The notes under the pieces: model-generated
Told to the model about the DNA's origin: nothing
Seen by the model: only the letters and a program-made list of their open reading frames with translations
The model's database searches: none
Part shown: positions 14,901-15,798 of the stretch, in pieces
Position numbering within the stretch: the first letter of the stretch is position 1
Layout of the letters: every line of letters starts with the position of its first letter
Program-made: the position numbers and the translations under genes
Source of the DNA: an uncultured Acidobacteriota bacterium
GTDB taxonomy: Bacteria > Acidobacteriota > JAAYUB01
Assembly: GCA_937925645.1 (NCBI GenBank)
Contig: CALAMB010000007.1
Location: 1-15,798, forward strand
Direction: 5' to 3'
Length of the DNA: 15,798 nt

Positions 14901-14954
14901 GCACATCCTCGTCGCGCCGGTAACCTTCTCGCGAGGTCGCTCGACGCCACCGCC

Positions 14955-15798
14955 ATGAAAGCCAGTTTCATCATCTTCTTCTCAATTTTTTTCATCCTCT
15001 ACTTCCTGCTGAACGCTTACATTTTCCGGCGCGGCTGGCAGGCCCTGCCCGCCGGTTCGCCGTGGCGGGTCGTCTTCGCGGTGGTGTTCGGACTGGGCGC
15101 GGCGGCGTTCATCGCCGGTCGCCTGCTGGAGCGCACCGACTGGACCGGTCCGGCCACGGTGTTGGTTTGGGTGGGCGCCGTCTGGCTGGCGCTGATGCTG
15201 TACTTCATCCTCGGCGCGGTGCTGGTGGACCTGCTGCGCCTGCTGCACCGCTGGTTCCACATCTTTCCGGCGGCGGTGACCGCGAACCTGCCTCGCGCCC
15301 GACTGATCGCGCTGGGCGCGACGCTCGCCGTAACCGCGCTCGTCGTGGGCCTGGGGTTCTGGAACGCTCGCAATCCGCAGGTGCGCCGCCTGGCCGTAAC
15401 GATCCCCAAGGCAGTGGAGGGCCGGCCGAGCCTGCGGATCGCCCTGGCGTCGGACATCCACCTGGGCACCCTCGTGGGCAACTCCCTGGTGGGCGACCTG
15501 GTGACCACCGTGGCCGGACTGAAACCCGACCTCATCCTCCTGCCCGGCGACATCGTGGACGAGGACCTGGAGCCCGTCATCCGCCAGGACCTGGGGCGCA
15601 CGCTGCAGGCGCTGCGCGCCCCGCTGGGCGTCTGGGCGTGCACCGGCAACCACGAGTACATCGGCGGCGCCGAGCCGGCGGTGCGGTATCTGGAGGCGCA
15701 CGGCATCCGGGTGCTCCGCGACGAGGCGGTGGAGTTGCCGGGCGGGATCTGGCTGGCCGGCCGCGAGGACCGCATGAAGGGCCGCTTCACCGGCGCCG
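14955..15798 (+). CDS. Membrane-anchored metallophosphoesterase (3' end missing)
   Basis: 281 codons are visible before the window edge. Four predicted membrane helices lie at about 3-23, 38-56, 68-95 and 117-137. A calcineurin-like phosphoesterase domain starts near 158: D167/H169 in ASDIHLG, D199 in LPGDIVDED and N232/H233 in TGNHEY are ligands of the two-metal site. The later GHxH-type histidines must lie beyond the edge. The layout resembles the YkuE/YaeI branch of membrane-linked phosphoesterases, some of which act on lipid-linked substrates; the substrate here is unknown. The ATG at 14955 is chosen because it opens the first hydrophobic helix, no other start lies nearby upstream, and a promoter is well placed. 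Its ribosome binding site is weak: only GAGG about 18 nt upstream. Confidence 0.88.
   Translation, partial: MKASFIIFFSIFFILYFLLNAYIFRRGWQALPAGSPWRVVFAVVFGLGAAAFIAGRLLERTDWTGPATVLVWVGAVWLALMLYFILGAVLVDLLRLLHRWFHIFPAAVTANLPRARLIALGATLAVTALVVGLGFWNARNPQVRRLAVTIPKAVEGRPSLRIALASDIHLGTLVGNSLVGDLVTTVAGLKPDLILLPGDIVDEDLEPVIRQDLGRTLQALRAPLGVWACTGNHEYIGGAEPAVRYLEAHGIRVLRDEAVELPGGIWLAGREDRMKGRFTGA

Noticed and set aside
1..15798. A diversity-generating retroelement core (template repeat, accessory gene, reverse transcriptase) in the window
   Set aside because: No reverse-transcriptase motif (YxDD context) in any real gene, and I saw no second copy of the 3085-3174 sequence. Any such element would lie outside.

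Overview
The window is GC-rich, tightly packed, and codes on both strands. Gene content is a Gram-negative-type set of secreted or surface proteins: large exported peptidases, a VIT/von Willebrand factor A (vWA) pair, a collagen-like surface protein and a DUF2914 protein. A GC-rich soil or sediment bacterium of the Acidobacteriota kind fits, but this is inference from style and composition, not from a marker gene. No rRNA, tRNA, transposase, CRISPR array, integrase or reverse transcriptase was recognised.

Left part (1-5870). An incomplete exported peptidase (1-2556) carries the rear of an M1 zinc aminopeptidase domain, a complete M28 aminopeptidase domain and a PDZ domain. A block of short tandem repeats follows (2574-2924): several unrelated 7-mers kept in register, then an 8-mer array. 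On the opposite strand lies a secreted protein with 36 Gly-X-Y collagen triplets and a C-terminal SUMF1/formylglycine-generating-enzyme-like fold (3061-5121). The last 30-odd residues of that protein look like the variable region of a diversity-generating retroelement (DGR) target. Upstream of it is a less GC-rich gene-free stretch and a second 7-mer block (5539-5833) built from the same parts as the first.

Middle part (5879-10566). A DUF1232 membrane protein sits just downstream of a CDF-family metal exporter with three C-terminal ZT-dimer-like modules instead of one, both on the minus strand and probably co-transcribed. Facing away from them is a secreted S37-type serine peptidase preceded by a duplicated ~210-residue beta-rich module.

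Right part (10772-15798). Two exported vWA proteins, the first with a VIT domain, lie 36 nt apart and end at a strong intrinsic terminator (14285-14315). Convergent to them is a small secreted DUF2914 protein. It is divergent from a membrane-anchored metallophosphoesterase cut by the window edge. The 211-nt space between these two holds two good sigma-70 promoters back to back and a perfect 13-bp direct repeat placed like a shared operator.

Most notable: the modular 7-mer repeat blocks, the DGR-like C-terminus of the collagen/SUMF1 protein, and the divergent promoter region with its repeated candidate operator.
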